Counted from the stretch's first letter, positions 53,000-62,500 are shown. The stretch: DNA of 64,000 bases from Sinorhizobium fredii USDA 205 (GCF_001461695.1 NZ_AUTC01000143.1:1-64000); one strand, 5' to 3'. Numbers and translations are program-made. The notes: generated from the sequence alone by a model not told the origin.

Positions 53000-54442
53000 A
53001 TGTGCCGCCAGCGAATCGAGCGGACAAGCCCGAGATTTGTCGTGCGCGCCAAAAACTTGATCACACGATGGAATGCGCAGCCTTTGGCGAAGCAGTTCCT
53101 GACGGCCGGCGGTATCGTTGCGACGGTGGCGATGCTGGTCGTCGGCGCCTTCGTCACCAGCCTCATAGAGGAAGCCGTCACCCGAAACTCGGCAGCGACG
53201 ACCGCGCTCTATGTCGATAGCGTGATCGCGCCCCTCCTGCCGGACATGCAAACGACCGAAGTGCTCGACGATACTGTCTCCCGCGCGCTCGACGAGACGC
53301 TGGGACAGGGTGCACTCGGCAACCGCTTGTTGGCATTTCGCCTCTGGCGCGCCGACGGCACCATCCTCTACGCCAATGAAGAGGCAATGGTCGGAAAACA
53401 GTTCGAGCTCAGTCCAGAGTTGCAAGCCGCATTCGATGGCCAGGTGGGCGCTCAGTTCAAGCCGGTCGACGAATTGGACGACGAGACTGAGCGGGCGGCC
53501 AACAAGCCGCTTCTCGAAATCTACAATCCGGTGCTGCAGCCCTGGTCGGGGCAGGTCGTCGCCGTTTCGGAATTCCATGAAATTGCCCATGACTTCGAGC
53601 TCAGCCTGCATCGGGCGCGGCTTCTGACGTGGCTCGCGGTTGCCGGGTTTACCCTTGCGTTCTTCATAGTCCTTTCCGCGATCGTGATGCGCGGCGGCAG
53701 GACGATCGAGAAGCAGCGCCTGGCGCTCAAACAGCGGATCGACGACTTGTCCGCTTTGCTCTCGCAGAACGAGACGCTCCGCGGGCGCCTGCAGCAAGCG
53801 TCGCAGCGAACAACCGCCCTCAACGAGCAGATGCTACGGCGTATCGGAGCGGACCTGCATGATGGACCAGCGCAGCTTCTGGCCTACGCTTCGCTGAGGC
53901 TGGACAGCGATGCAATGATGAACCCTCTGGTCCCGACCGAAAAACGCGAGCGCGAGATTGCTTCCATAAAGGCGAGCCTCGACGAGGCGATGCATGAGAT
54001 CCGCACGCTCTGCAATGGGTTGGTGCTGCCGCAGATCGAAACCGCGAGCCTGCCGGAAATACTCGAGCGCTGTATCCACGCCCACAAGCAGCGAACCGGT
54101 TCGGCCGTGGACTTGTCGCTATCCCGCCCGCCCGATCGCCTTTCCCCTTCGGCAAAGATATGTATATACCGCTTTGTGCAGGAAGCGCTGAACAATGCTT
54201 ACAGACACGGCGGAGGCGTCGGACAGCGTGTCGTGCAGAGCATTGACGGCGACAGGATCCGAATCGAAGTAGCCGATGGCGGCCCTGGCTTCGATCCGAA
54301 TAAAGTAACGCCGACCAGCCTTGGGCTTGCCGGTCTGAGAGAACGGATAGAAAGTCTTGGCGGAACGTTTGAGCTGAATGCGGCCGCTCCGGGCACGGTT
54401 GTCCGGATGTCGCTCGGCATCGAGGAGATTGCTCAGATATGA
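53000..54442 (+). CDS. NarL-type (HisKA_3) membrane sensor histidine kinase
   Basis: The 480-residue protein has helix 1 (about 33-53), an extracytoplasmic domain of 150 residues, helix 2 (about 209-229), a coiled coil and the HisKA_3 motif RRIGADLHDGPAQLL with His287. The ATPase motifs are FVQEALNNAYRHGGG, EVADGGPGFD and LGLAGLRERIESLGG. It senses an extracellular signal and phosphorylates the next gene's product; their reading frames overlap by 4 bp. No ribosome site is clear. Confidence 0.92.
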   Translation: MCRQRIERTSPRFVVRAKNLITRWNAQPLAKQFLTAGGIVATVAMLVVGAFVTSLIEEAVTRNSAATTALYVDSVIAPLLPDMQTTEVLDDTVSRALDETLGQGALGNRLLAFRLWRADGTILYANEEAMVGKQFELSPELQAAFDGQVGAQFKPVDELDDETERAANKPLLEIYNPVLQPWSGQVVAVSEFHEIAHDFELSLHRARLLTWLAVAGFTLAFFIVLSAIVMRGGRTIEKQRLALKQRIDDLSALLSQNETLRGRLQQASQRTTALNEQMLRRIGADLHDGPAQLLAYASLRLDSDAMMNPLVPTEKREREIASIKASLDEAMHEIRTLCNGLVLPQIETASLPEILERCIHAHKQRTGSAVDLSLSRPPDRLSPSAKICIYRFVQEALNNAYRHGGGVGQRVVQSIDGDRIRIEVADGGPGFDPNKVTPTSLGLAGLRERIESLGGTFELNAAAPGTVVRMSLGIEEIAQI

Positions 54443-55092
54443 CGGCTGCTATTCGCGTTGCAGTGATCGACGATCACCCTCTTTTCAGGGAGGGAGTGAC
54501 AAGAAGCTTGTCGGAGATCGACGGCTTCGAAATCGTGGCCGAAGGGGGCTCGCGCGACGACGCGCTGAGAATCGCCGAGAACCTCGCGCCGGACGTGATG
54601 CTGCTCGATATCTCCATGCCCGGCAGCGGGTTGGAGGCGGTTCCGCTTATTCTTCAGATCGCTCCGTCGCAAAAGATCATCATGCTGACGGTTTCCGAGG
54701 CAGGCGACGACGTGAAGGCAGCCCTGCAAGGCGGCGCCAAGGGCTATGTCCTCAAGGGGATCGGGTCGAGGGCGTTGGCCGACGTCATTCGCTCGGTGGC
54801 CTCGGGCGAGAGCTACGTGGCTCCGACCCTCTCGGCCAAACTCCTGTCCAATAGCGCACCGACACCGGTCAGCAAATTCGACGGGATCGGCGAACTGACC
54901 ACGCGGGAACGAGAGGTCCTTAAGCTCGTGGCGTCGGGAATGAGCAACAAGCAGGTGGCGCGTAATCTCAATCTTCATGAGAAGACGATCAAGCACCACA
55001 TGACCCAGATCATGGCAAAGCTCGACGTCGCCAACCGGACCGAGGCCGCGATGGTGCTGCGCGACGCCCTCGACCGCCCGCTCAGTCAATAA
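54439..55092 (+). CDS. NarL/FixJ-family response regulator
   Basis: The 217-residue protein has receiver Asp57 in MLLDISMPGSG and a LuxR HTH (LTTREREVLKLVASGMSNKQ, LHEKTIKHHMTQIMAKL). ATG overlaps the kinase stop, so the two are coupled. Its 3' end overlaps the convergent Gly/Asn-rich protein gene by 11 bp. Targets are likely the flanking exported protein genes (inference). Confidence 0.93.
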   Translation: MTAAIRVAVIDDHPLFREGVTRSLSEIDGFEIVAEGGSRDDALRIAENLAPDVMLLDISMPGSGLEAVPLILQIAPSQKIIMLTVSEAGDDVKAALQGGAKGYVLKGIGSRALADVIRSVASGESYVAPTLSAKLLSNSAPTPVSKFDGIGELTTREREVLKLVASGMSNKQVARNLNLHEKTIKHHMTQIMAKLDVANRTEAAMVLRDALDRPLSQ

Positions 55093-55555
55093 GGGATAGC
55101 AGCCGCTTCTGGTCAGCCGACGTCGCGCGCCGGTTCACGATGGTGCGCCCGCGGCCGTCTTTCATGATGTAGCGGCCGTTCCTGATTTCTTCGCTTATCC
55201 CTTCGACGTGACGAATTTTCAGGATTGAGCCGAAGGTTCCGACGGTCGTGGCTTTTGCCTTCGCCCCGGTGGAACTGCTGCTCGAACTTCTGCTCGAACT
55301 GCTGCTGTTCGAGCCGCCCTTTCCATTGCCGTTTCCACCACCATTCCCATTGCCGCTCCCACCACCGCCGCCGTTCCCGTTTCCGCCATTGCCGCCATTC
55401 TTGGCCAAGGCGGACTGAAGCGAGAGTTCGAGCGCGGAGTCGGTAAGGGTTGCCTTATAGGGAAGGCTCGCGAGGACGAAGCTGATCGTCACGGTGCACA
55501 GGACCGCCACGAACTTTTGTCCGTGGGTCCTGGCATTACTTCTACAAAAAATCAT
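55082..55555 (-). CDS. Exported Gly/Asn/Ser-rich small protein
   Basis: The 157-residue protein has a hydrophobic N-terminus with signal-like ALA at the end, a GGNGNGGGG region, a poly-Ser stretch (about 80-95) and a conserved-looking C-terminus (ILKIRHVEGISEEIRNGRYI, then DGRGRTIVNRRATS). The composition resembles the 51652 protein, and both flank the two-component system. The start is uncertain; ATG 55555 lacks a good ribosome site. Confidence 0.72.
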   Translation of the reverse strand: MIFCRSNARTHGQKFVAVLCTVTISFVLASLPYKATLTDSALELSLQSALAKNGGNGGNGNGGGGGSGNGNGGGNGNGKGGSNSSSSSRSSSSSSTGAKAKATTVGTFGSILKIRHVEGISEEIRNGRYIMKDGRGRTIVNRRATSADQKRLLSLID

Positions 55556-56022
55556 TGGCGCACCATTCGCCTGGCATTGGCTACCCGATGACGAGCAAAG
55601 GCCGGCTTATGTCGAGTTCGTTGGAGTCGAGCCGGCGATCTTGCTGCTCGCCTTTTCTGGAATACCTTGCCCACGGCGCTAATCAATCGTCAACCCGCCG
55701 CCTGCCATATCGGGGGTTCTTGGACCTTTCTCCCATCGCGCCCGGACATTTGCCCAGTTCCCGTCGGACCAAGGTCTGAGGAGATCCGCTTGGCGCAGCC
55801 GTCCTGTCGGCCGCCGCAGCGGCAAAGAGAGCCCGCCGGATGGGCCGGCGAGCTCGACCCCCGCGCAGGAAGGGACGGCGCTGCGCGAAGATTTGCGTCA
55901 AGAACAGCACTTTCGCCTATAAGTTCCTTCTCTTCTCAACACTCAGACCTATGCGCGTGCCGATCAGACCAAAGGCCGATGCGCCGTGCGTCGGATGTCC
56001 AGGGGCGCGAGGACGCCGCTCA
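55556..56022. other. Gap without a supported gene
   Basis: About 470 bp; open frames lack ribosome sites or motifs. The stretch near 55550 may hold the promoter of the Gly/Asn-rich protein. No repeat or RNA is recognised. Confidence 0.35.
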
Positions 56023-56217
56023 TTACGGCGTCCTCTTCGCGCTTTCGACCATTGTGACTGCATCCGGTGGATAGACACGGGTTTGCTGGCGGGGATCCGT
56101 GAGCATATCCCCGACGAACAGATAGGCGCTCAACACGGCGATCAGCGCAAGCATCAATACCACGGGTATTCCACTGTGGGCTTCTCGTTCCGGATAGGCC
56201 GATATTCTGTATCGCAT
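56023..56217 (-). CDS. Small single-span membrane protein
   Basis: The 64-residue protein has one helix (GIPVVLMLALIAVLSAYLFV) after a charged N-terminus; GGAG lies seven bases before ATG 56217. The start codon overlaps a stop of an upstream frame (TGATG). No family is recognised. It may be a small envelope protein. Confidence 0.6.
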   Translation of the reverse strand: MRYRISAYPEREAHSGIPVVLMLALIAVLSAYLFVGDMLTDPRQQTRVYPPDAVTMVESAKRTP

Positions 56218-56507
56218 CACGCATCTCCATCCATTAAGGCCGCGAGGTAAAATCCCCGCCGCGTCAGACCGGCTCGGCATTGCCGCCAGACTTCACGCTC
56301 GCGTGTCAGTCGAGCCAGTACCTCAACGGCAGCTATGCGATTCCCGGGTCTTTCGTTCCACTGCAACGTGGTCCTCAGACCTTTGCGGTGTGAGAGGTCG
56401 GTCCAAAGGGCGTGGAAAATATTCGACCAACGTCTGGTCGGGGGGATGGACACCGTGGTTCGTCCCGTTCCTTCGAGTGAGCACTGACCGGTGTTCCAGG
56501 GCCACAA
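56217..56507 (-). CDS. Possible small protein coupled to the membrane protein
   Basis: The frame ends with a stop overlapping the downstream start. Its C-terminal 45 residues (RIAAVEVLARLTREREVWRQ) resemble a basic helical small protein, but the start and N-terminus are unsupported. Could be real over a shorter length. Confidence 0.28.
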   Translation of the reverse strand: MWPWNTGQCSLEGTGRTTVSIPPTRRWSNIFHALWTDLSHRKGLRTTLQWNERPGNRIAAVEVLARLTREREVWRQCRAGLTRRGFYLAALMDGDA

Positions 56508-56680
56508 GCAAGGTCGTCATCCCTGCGAAATGGAGCCGCCCCGATCGTCGCCCTTGCCTCTCGGGGCGTACTGTGGAGCTATCACGGATATTTCATTGTG
56601 CGGTGCAGCAACAAAAACCCGCACATCTACGTTATGGCTCGGTGGCGCCACCCGGCCGCTGACGCAAGGAGATGTCCTGC

Positions 56681-57772
56681 ATGAGAACCCTATCCGACAA
56701 ACTTGCAAGGCTGACACGGAGGAGAACAAGCAAAGCCAAGCCTATGCATTCCCGCAACAGGCTGTCGACGCTCACGAATTTCGGGTCCAACCCGGGTGCG
56801 TTGAAAGCCGCATACTACCTGCCGAAAAGCCTCGCGAAAAAACCGGCGCTCGTCGTCGTCCTGCACGGATGCACCCAGATTCCGGCCGATTACGATACCG
56901 GCTCGGGGTGGTCGAAGCTGGCCGACGAACATGGCTTCGCGCTACTCTACCCGCAGCAGCTGCGCGACAACAACGGCAATCTCTGCTTCAACTGGTTCCT
57001 GCGCGACGACATCAGCCGCGGCGGGGGCGAGGCTCTTTCCATCCGGCAAATGATCGAGACGATGTGCTCGAGGCACAGGATTGCCGATGACCGGATATTC
57101 GTCACCGGACTTTCCGCCGGCGGCGCAATGGCGAACGTCATGCTCGCAACCTATCCGGAAGTCTTTGCCGGTGGGGCGATCATTGCCGGCCTTCCCTATG
57201 CAACGGCGGCGACTGTATCGGAGGCATTCGACCGGATGCGCGGGCACGGCATCCCGGAAGCTCGAGAGCTGCGCGCCGGCCTTCGAGCCGCCTCCAGCCA
57301 TACCGGGCCATGGCCGACGCTCTCTGTCTGGCACGGGACGAATGACAGCACCGTTTCCGAAGCGAACGCGCGGGCGATCATCGAACAATGGCGCGGCGTG
57401 CACGACCTTGGTTCGACGCCGGCCGTCACCGAGACAGTCGACGGGCAGGCGAGGAAGGTGTGGAAGGGCGTCGACGGAAGGGACCGCATCGCCCTCTACA
57501 GCATCCGGGACATGGGGCACGGGCTGCCGCTCGACGCGGCAAGCAGCTACGGGAAGACTGGTCCCTACATGCTCGATGTCGGCATCTCTTCCACCGCACA
57601 CATCGCCCATTCATGGGGACTGACACGAAAACCCGCCAGAGGCCGGCGGAACAAACCTGTGGCAATGCCGACGTCCGAACGCGTCGCACCTGCTGATCGT
57701 CCATCTACGTTGGGCGAGAAAATCCGGACAATCATTGGATATGCGCTTCGAACGACGCGTTTGAAGCTTTAA
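56681..57772 (+). CDS. PHB depolymerase-family esterase (alpha/beta hydrolase)
   Basis: The 363-residue protein has VVVLHGCTQIPADYD near the oxyanion hole, the lipase box GLSAGGAM with the catalytic Ser, Asp in VWHGTNDSTV and His in RDMGHGLPLD. The family hydrolyses polyhydroxybutyrate or esters such as feruloyl groups. AAGGAG is nine bases before ATG 56681. There is no clear signal peptide, so intracellular action is possible. The C-terminal tail is basic and extends beyond the domain. Confidence 0.88.
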   Translation: MRTLSDKLARLTRRRTSKAKPMHSRNRLSTLTNFGSNPGALKAAYYLPKSLAKKPALVVVLHGCTQIPADYDTGSGWSKLADEHGFALLYPQQLRDNNGNLCFNWFLRDDISRGGGEALSIRQMIETMCSRHRIADDRIFVTGLSAGGAMANVMLATYPEVFAGGAIIAGLPYATAATVSEAFDRMRGHGIPEARELRAGLRAASSHTGPWPTLSVWHGTNDSTVSEANARAIIEQWRGVHDLGSTPAVTETVDGQARKVWKGVDGRDRIALYSIRDMGHGLPLDAASSYGKTGPYMLDVGISSTAHIAHSWGLTRKPARGRRNKPVAMPTSERVAPADRPSTLGEKIRTIIGYALRTTRLKL

Positions 57773-57780
57773 CAGGGCAT

Positions 57781-57896
57781 TTTTTGCCGCCTGCAGCGCC
57801 GTGCGTCTTTTCAGACGCACGAAGGTCGCTGTAGCACTTTGAATTGCTGCATGTTTCCTTAAATCGGCTACGATCTGAGGAAACATGCAGTAGCGC
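57781..57896 (+). repeat. RIME1-like repeat element, copy 1
   Basis: About 116 bp with two palindromes: GTGCGTC-N6-GACGCAC and the CTGCATGTTTCCT... arm pairing with AGGAAACATGCAG. It matches, in opposite orientation, the element at 62394-62500 and the rhizobial RIME1 pattern (established knowledge). It lies between the esterase and the SRPBCC gene. Confidence 0.8.
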
Positions 57897-57915
57897 GACC
57901 GGCCCACGGCCAAAT

Positions 57916-58371
57916 TTAGTCACTGCCGGTGCGGCCGAGCCAGGGGTCCAGGCCCGGATCGCGCCCGGCGGCAGCCTCGGTCAACCGGTCGAGATAATGG
58001 GCCCAGCCTTCCGCATGGCCGGCGCATTGCTCGGCACTGGGCAGGCCGGTATGGGTCAGTCGCAGCAGTGTTCCGTCCGGTTGCTCGATCAGGTCGATCT
58101 CCACAAGGCTCGATCCCGGCGGCACGACCTCGCTGCCCTCCCAACCGAAACTGTAGGCGAGACGGTGCACCGGCACGACCTCCCGGAAGGCGCCGCGAGC
58201 GAAACGAGCCCCGGTGACATTGACGAGATAGAGCCCTTCGGGCTGCGGCTCGATCTCGGCCTCCGTGCCCATCCAGCGCAGGATCTTCTCGGGATCGGTC
58301 AGCAGCGCAAATACCGCGGCGGGCGGCGCCGCGATGTGCGTCTCACGGCGGACGACGAGGGACTCTTGCAT
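57916..58371 (-). CDS. SRPBCC/AHSA1-type protein
   Basis: The 151-residue protein has the START-like pattern: VVRRETHIAAPPAAVFALLT, then PEKILRWMG and a LTHTGLPSAEQCAGHAEGW helix. Such small domains bind hydrophobic ligands or co-chaperone partners. GGAG lies five bases before ATG 58371. It is divergent from the cyclase gene. Confidence 0.85.
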   Translation of the reverse strand: MQESLVVRRETHIAAPPAAVFALLTDPEKILRWMGTEAEIEPQPEGLYLVNVTGARFARGAFREVVPVHRLAYSFGWEGSEVVPPGSSLVEIDLIEQPDGTLLRLTHTGLPSAEQCAGHAEGWAHYLDRLTEAAAGRDPGLDPWLGRTGSD

Positions 58372-58511
58372 CGATCTCCCCATAGTTGCGTTGGCTGGCC
58401 CCACTGCGGTGAAGGGCCGGCAGAGGATCTGGGCCGGCCCCGATGATAGCCCCGCGACGCCAGATGCGCCACTACCGACGGCGCCGCGCGCCGGCAAGGC
58501 GCGCGAGGATG

Positions 58512-58560
58512 ACTGTAACGCGTTCAATTGCTGAATGATTTTTCTCCTAACCAATCTGAT
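58512..58560 (+). repeat. Degraded RIME1-like half element
   Basis: CTGTAACGCGTTCAATTGCTG followed by ATGATTTTTCTCCTAACC resembles the inner part of the RIME1 copies at 57781 and 62394 with several changes. The palindromic partner arm is not intact. Confidence 0.4.
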
Positions 58561-58618
58561 TAAGGGCCATGCGGTCACGCGGGTGACAGGTCGCGGGCCG
58601 TGGCGGTATGATCGCGGC

Positions 58619-59683
58619 ATGGATCTGCCCGCACCCCTCGCCTGGCTGGTGGACGAGGCCGGCGCCTCGCCAGGCCCGGACCGGTTTCTGGCTGAGCTCG
58701 GCCGCCGGCTGCTGGCCGACCGTCTTCCCCTGGCCGGCGGCGCCCTGACGCTTGCGGTGCCGCATCCGATCATTGCCCGTCGCACCTGGCTGTGGCGAGC
58801 CGAGACCGGCGCGGTGATCGAGTCCCTCGGCTTCGCCGGCGGACCGCCGAGCCAGGCCGAACGCGACTGGCTGGCCGCGCTCGGCCCTGTGCTGGAGGAC
58901 AGGATCGGAGCGTCTTCCGACAAGCCGATGCTCGCCTGGGCCGGGACACGCGGTTTCGACGCCGCCGAGGTTGGCCAGCTGCGCCAGGCGGCGCGCTTCG
59001 CCGCGGCGCCTCTCGCCGCCCTCTCCGAGCGGGCGGCGCTGTCGGCGCTGCTCGAGGCCTATCTCGGCCGGCGGAGCGCCGCCCGGGTGCAGGCCGGCGC
59101 GCTGACACGGGGCACCGGCGAGACCATCCGCGCCGCACTGCTTTACGCCGACCTGCGCAACTTCACCGCACTCTCCGAAGCAACACTGCCCACCGAGATA
59201 ATCGCCGCACTCGACGCCTGGTTCGACCGTGTCGCCGGGGCGATCCACGCCTTCGGAGGCGAGGTGCTGAAATTCATCGGCGATGGCCTGCTGGCGATCT
59301 TCCCGGTCACCGGTTCGGCGCCCGAGGCCTGTGAGGCGGCCCTGCGCGCCGTCGTCGCCGCCCGTGCCGGGATGGAGCATCTGGATGCCGTGCGGCAGGC
59401 CCAGGGCCTTCCGCCGCTCCCCTTCGGGACCGCACTGCATCTCGGCGACGTATTGTGGGGCAATATCGGCGCGGTCGACCGGCTGGACTTCACCGCCATC
59501 GGCCCCGCCGTCAACCTGGTCAGCCGGCTTGAAGGGCTGTGCCGGCCGCTCGGCCGGTCGGTGCTGATCTCGGGAGCCGTCGCCGCGGAGGCCACCAGCC
59601 CGCTGGTGCCGCTCGGCGAACACGTGCTGCGCGGCATCGCGGCGCCCTGCCCCGTGTTCACGCTACCGGCGACGATCGCCTAG
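58619..59683 (+). CDS. Class III adenylate/guanylate cyclase
   Basis: The 354-residue soluble protein has a sensor-like N-terminal half and a cyclase domain: Asp in LYADLRNFTALSE, Asp in GGEVLKFIGDGLLAIF, and IGAVDRLDFTAIGPAVNLVSRLE with the Asn and Arg of the transition state. All catalytic positions are present. It resembles the cyclase at 29351 in both halves. An upstream in-frame ATG at 58535 lies within a degraded repeat and is not used. Confidence 0.88.
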   Translation: MDLPAPLAWLVDEAGASPGPDRFLAELGRRLLADRLPLAGGALTLAVPHPIIARRTWLWRAETGAVIESLGFAGGPPSQAERDWLAALGPVLEDRIGASSDKPMLAWAGTRGFDAAEVGQLRQAARFAAAPLAALSERAALSALLEAYLGRRSAARVQAGALTRGTGETIRAALLYADLRNFTALSEATLPTEIIAALDAWFDRVAGAIHAFGGEVLKFIGDGLLAIFPVTGSAPEACEAALRAVVAARAGMEHLDAVRQAQGLPPLPFGTALHLGDVLWGNIGAVDRLDFTAIGPAVNLVSRLEGLCRPLGRSVLISGAVAAEATSPLVPLGEHVLRGIAAPCPVFTLPATIA

Positions 59684-59818
59684 TCACGACCTGGAAGATC
59701 GGCGTCTCCTCGTCCGGCGGTTGCCGCCACGATGATCGATGACACAAGCGTTCCCGGCTGCTAGGGTCACATAGCGCCCCTCCGCTAGGCCGGTCTCAGC
59801 ATGGTTCGCTCATCCAGG

Positions 59819-61677
59819 ATGCCGTCATGCCGGAAAGCGTCCGGCTTGCTTTGTCTTTTGTCAGGCGCGCTTCTCGCAACGGCCGGTGTTTGGCTCCGCG
59901 CAGGTCGGCGACCGGGTACCGCGCGTTCTGATCCTCTATCCCTATGACGAGCGGATTCCTGCAACCACCATCATCGGCGACTCCACGAGAGTGCGGCTGC
60001 TGGAGGCAACCGGCGGCAAGGTCGACCTCTTCTCCGAGTTTCTCGACCTTGCCCGGTTCCCGGAAAAACGGCACATCGACAGAATGGCGCGATATCTCGC
60101 CGAGAAATATACCGATCGCCGTCCGGACCTCGTCATCGCTCTCGGCGAAGAGTCGACCAGCTTCATTTTAGAAAACCGGGGGTCGATCGCCCCGCAGTCA
60201 CGGATTGTTTTTGGCGGCTTCGACAGAGCAACCGCCGCGAGGCTGCGCTTGCCGGATGGCGTGGTCGGCGCCTTCATGGAATTCGACATAGGAAAAACCG
60301 TCGAGATGGCGATCGGTCTGCAGTCGAGCGCCAAGCACCTTGCCGTGATCGCGGGATCGGCCGAATTCGACAAGGCATGGATCGCCACGGCGCGGCAGGA
60401 TCTGGCCCGCATCTCGCGGAATATCGAGACGACCTATATCACAGACCTGTCGATCGATGAGTTTGTCGAACGCGCCGCAGCTCTCGGACCGGACACCATC
60501 GCGGTCGTCCTTACGGTGCTGCGCGATCGTACGGGCCGGAACCTCATCCCGCGCCACTCGCTCGAGAGAATTGCAGCCGCGGCGGGGGCACCGGTCTACG
60601 GTCCCTATTCCACATATCTCGGCCACGGAGCCGTTGGCGGTTATGTGCCGACATTCGAATCCGCCGGAGCTGCAGTCGCCAGCCTGGCGATCGACGCGCT
60701 TGCCGGCAAGCCGATTTCCGATGTGACCGTTCCGCGAACCTATGTGGCCGATGCGCGGCAACTCGAGCGCTGGAGTCTTTCGGAGGCCGACCTTCCGCCC
60801 GGCGCCATCCTGTCCTTCAAGGAAAGATCGCTTTGGGAGGACTATCGGACGGAGATCATGGCAATCTCGGTCTTCGTGCTGGTTCAAAGTCTCGTCATCG
60901 TGTCGCTCGTCCTCGAGCGCCGTCGCCGGGCCGCCGCGGAATCGCAGGCGCGCCGCCGTCTTCTGGAAGTCGTCCATCTGAACCAATCGGCCACTGCCGG
61001 CGCGCTGTCGGCCTCGATCGCCCATGAGCTCAACCAGCCGCTCGGCGCCATCCGTATCAACGCCGAGACCGCCGCCGTGCTGCTTGAAAGCAAGGAACCC
61101 GACCTGAAACTGATCCAGCAGGTTCTGGCCGACATCCGCGACGACGATCAGCGCGCCAGCGAGATCATCGCCCGGATGAGAGGATTGCTGAAGAAGCGCG
61201 GCGAGATCGACTGGCAGGATTTCGACCTGAATGAGGTGATCCAGAGCGCGATTCAGTTATTGCATACGGAAGCCGAGCGAAGAAGTGTCATGGTCAGCAC
61301 GGTCGCGACGGAACAGGCATTGCCGGTTCGAGCCGATCGGGTGCATCTCCAGCAAGTGATCCTCAACCTCGCAACCAATGCGATGGACGCCATGCTCCAG
61401 GCGTCGCGGCGAGCGCAGGCTGATCTTTCAAACGGCTGTCAATGAGACACGCGAGAACGTCGAACTATCGATTTCCGATACCGGATCCGGAATTCCGCGT
61501 GACAAGCTCGGCAGCATTTTCGACGCCTTCTATACGACCAAGCCTGCCGGCACCGGTCTTGGTCTCTCGATCGCGCGTGTGATAATAGAAATCTATGGCG
61601 GCAGGATCTGGGCCGACAACCGCCCTGAAGGTGGTGCCGTGTTTCGCTTCGTCTTGCCGCTCGCGCAGCGGGGATGA
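59819..61677 (+). pseudogene. Sensor histidine kinase with substrate-binding-like domain, frameshifted
   Basis: A signal peptide starts at ATG 59819 (MPSCRKASGLLCLLSGALLA) but the frame shifts near 59887 to reach FGSAQVGDRVPRVLILYPYD. A domain resembling an ABC sugar-binding protein follows, one helix (EIMAISVFVLVQSLVIVSLV), the H-box SIAHELNQPLGAIRINAE and the N-box. Near 61400 a second shift separates the final ATPase boxes (SDTGSGIPRD and GTGLGLSIARVIIEIYGG). As written no intact kinase is made. Two indels or sequencing errors explain it. Confidence 0.75.
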
Positions 61678-62360
61678 GTCCGGTGGACCCGACGGTTCAT
61701 ATTGTCGACGACGACAAATACTTCCGAATTGCGGTGGGGCGATTGTTGGAGACCACAGGCTTCCGCATCGCATCCTACGAATCGGCTGAGGAATTGCTGT
61801 CCCGCCTGCCGACCGGTCCCGGCTGCATCCTGCTTGACCTGCAGATGCCGGGCTTGTCCGGCTTGGAACTGCAGGCCCGTCTTGCCGAGATGGCGCCCTT
61901 GCTGCCGATCGTGTTCCTGACCGGACGCGGCGATATCGGCACCAGTGTGCGGGCGATGAAGGCCGGCGCCGATGACTTTCTTGAAAAGCCGGTTTCCAGC
62001 GCAACGTTGCTTGCAGCCGTCGAACGGGCGCTGCGGCGATGCGAAACAAGGCGATCGGAGCAGGATCGCACCAACGCGCTCCGCGCCCTCATCGCCAGTC
62101 TCACACCGCGGGAAGCGCAGGTCTTCTGCATGATCGTTCGCGGCAAGCGCAACAAGCAAATCGCTTACGAACTCAGCACTTCCGAGCGAACCGTGAAGGC
62201 GCATCGGCACAATGTCATGGAAAAGCTCGGCGTACTTTCCCTGGCAGAGGCGGTGTCGATTGCGGAGCGGTTGGGCCTGCTTGGACCGGATGATGCACCG
62301 CCTGCCGATTCATCTCCTTCCCCAAAGGACAATAGGCGGCACCGCGATTTTGCCTCCTAA
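61674..62360 (+). CDS. FixJ-type response regulator
   Basis: The 228-residue protein has receiver Asp55 in LLDLQMPGLSG, Lys in EKPV, and a LuxR HTH (LTPREAQVFCMIVRGKRNKQ, STSERTVKAHRHNVMEKLG). Its start overlaps the kinase stop, so it is the kinase's output. Arylsulfatase and receiver-only genes follow. Confidence 0.93.
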   Translation: MSPVDPTVHIVDDDKYFRIAVGRLLETTGFRIASYESAEELLSRLPTGPGCILLDLQMPGLSGLELQARLAEMAPLLPIVFLTGRGDIGTSVRAMKAGADDFLEKPVSSATLLAAVERALRRCETRRSEQDRTNALRALIASLTPREAQVFCMIVRGKRNKQIAYELSTSERTVKAHRHNVMEKLGVLSLAEAVSIAERLGLLGPDDAPPADSSPSPKDNRRHRDFAS

Positions 62361-62393
62361 TGGACATGTCGTGGTCGCATCCCGTGGCCAACG

Positions 62394-62500
62394 GCTACTG
62401 CATGGTTCCTTGAATCGTAGCCGATCTAGGGACGAAAGCATGCAGCAATTCAAAGCGCTACAGCGACCCTTGCGCGTCTGACAAGATGCGCGGCGCTGCA
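62394..62500 (-). repeat. RIME1-like repeat element, copy 2
   Basis: About 107 bp, inverted relative to copy 1 at 57781. It has CTGCATGGTTCCTTGAATCG and a matching arm near GCATGCAG, then the CAGCGACCCTTGCGCGTCTG end arm. It lies directly before the receiver-only gene and includes one of its possible start codons. Confidence 0.8.

Noticed and set aside
55240..55400. Second tandem repeat array
   Set aside because: It encodes Gly/Asn and Ser runs of the small exported protein, not an independent element.
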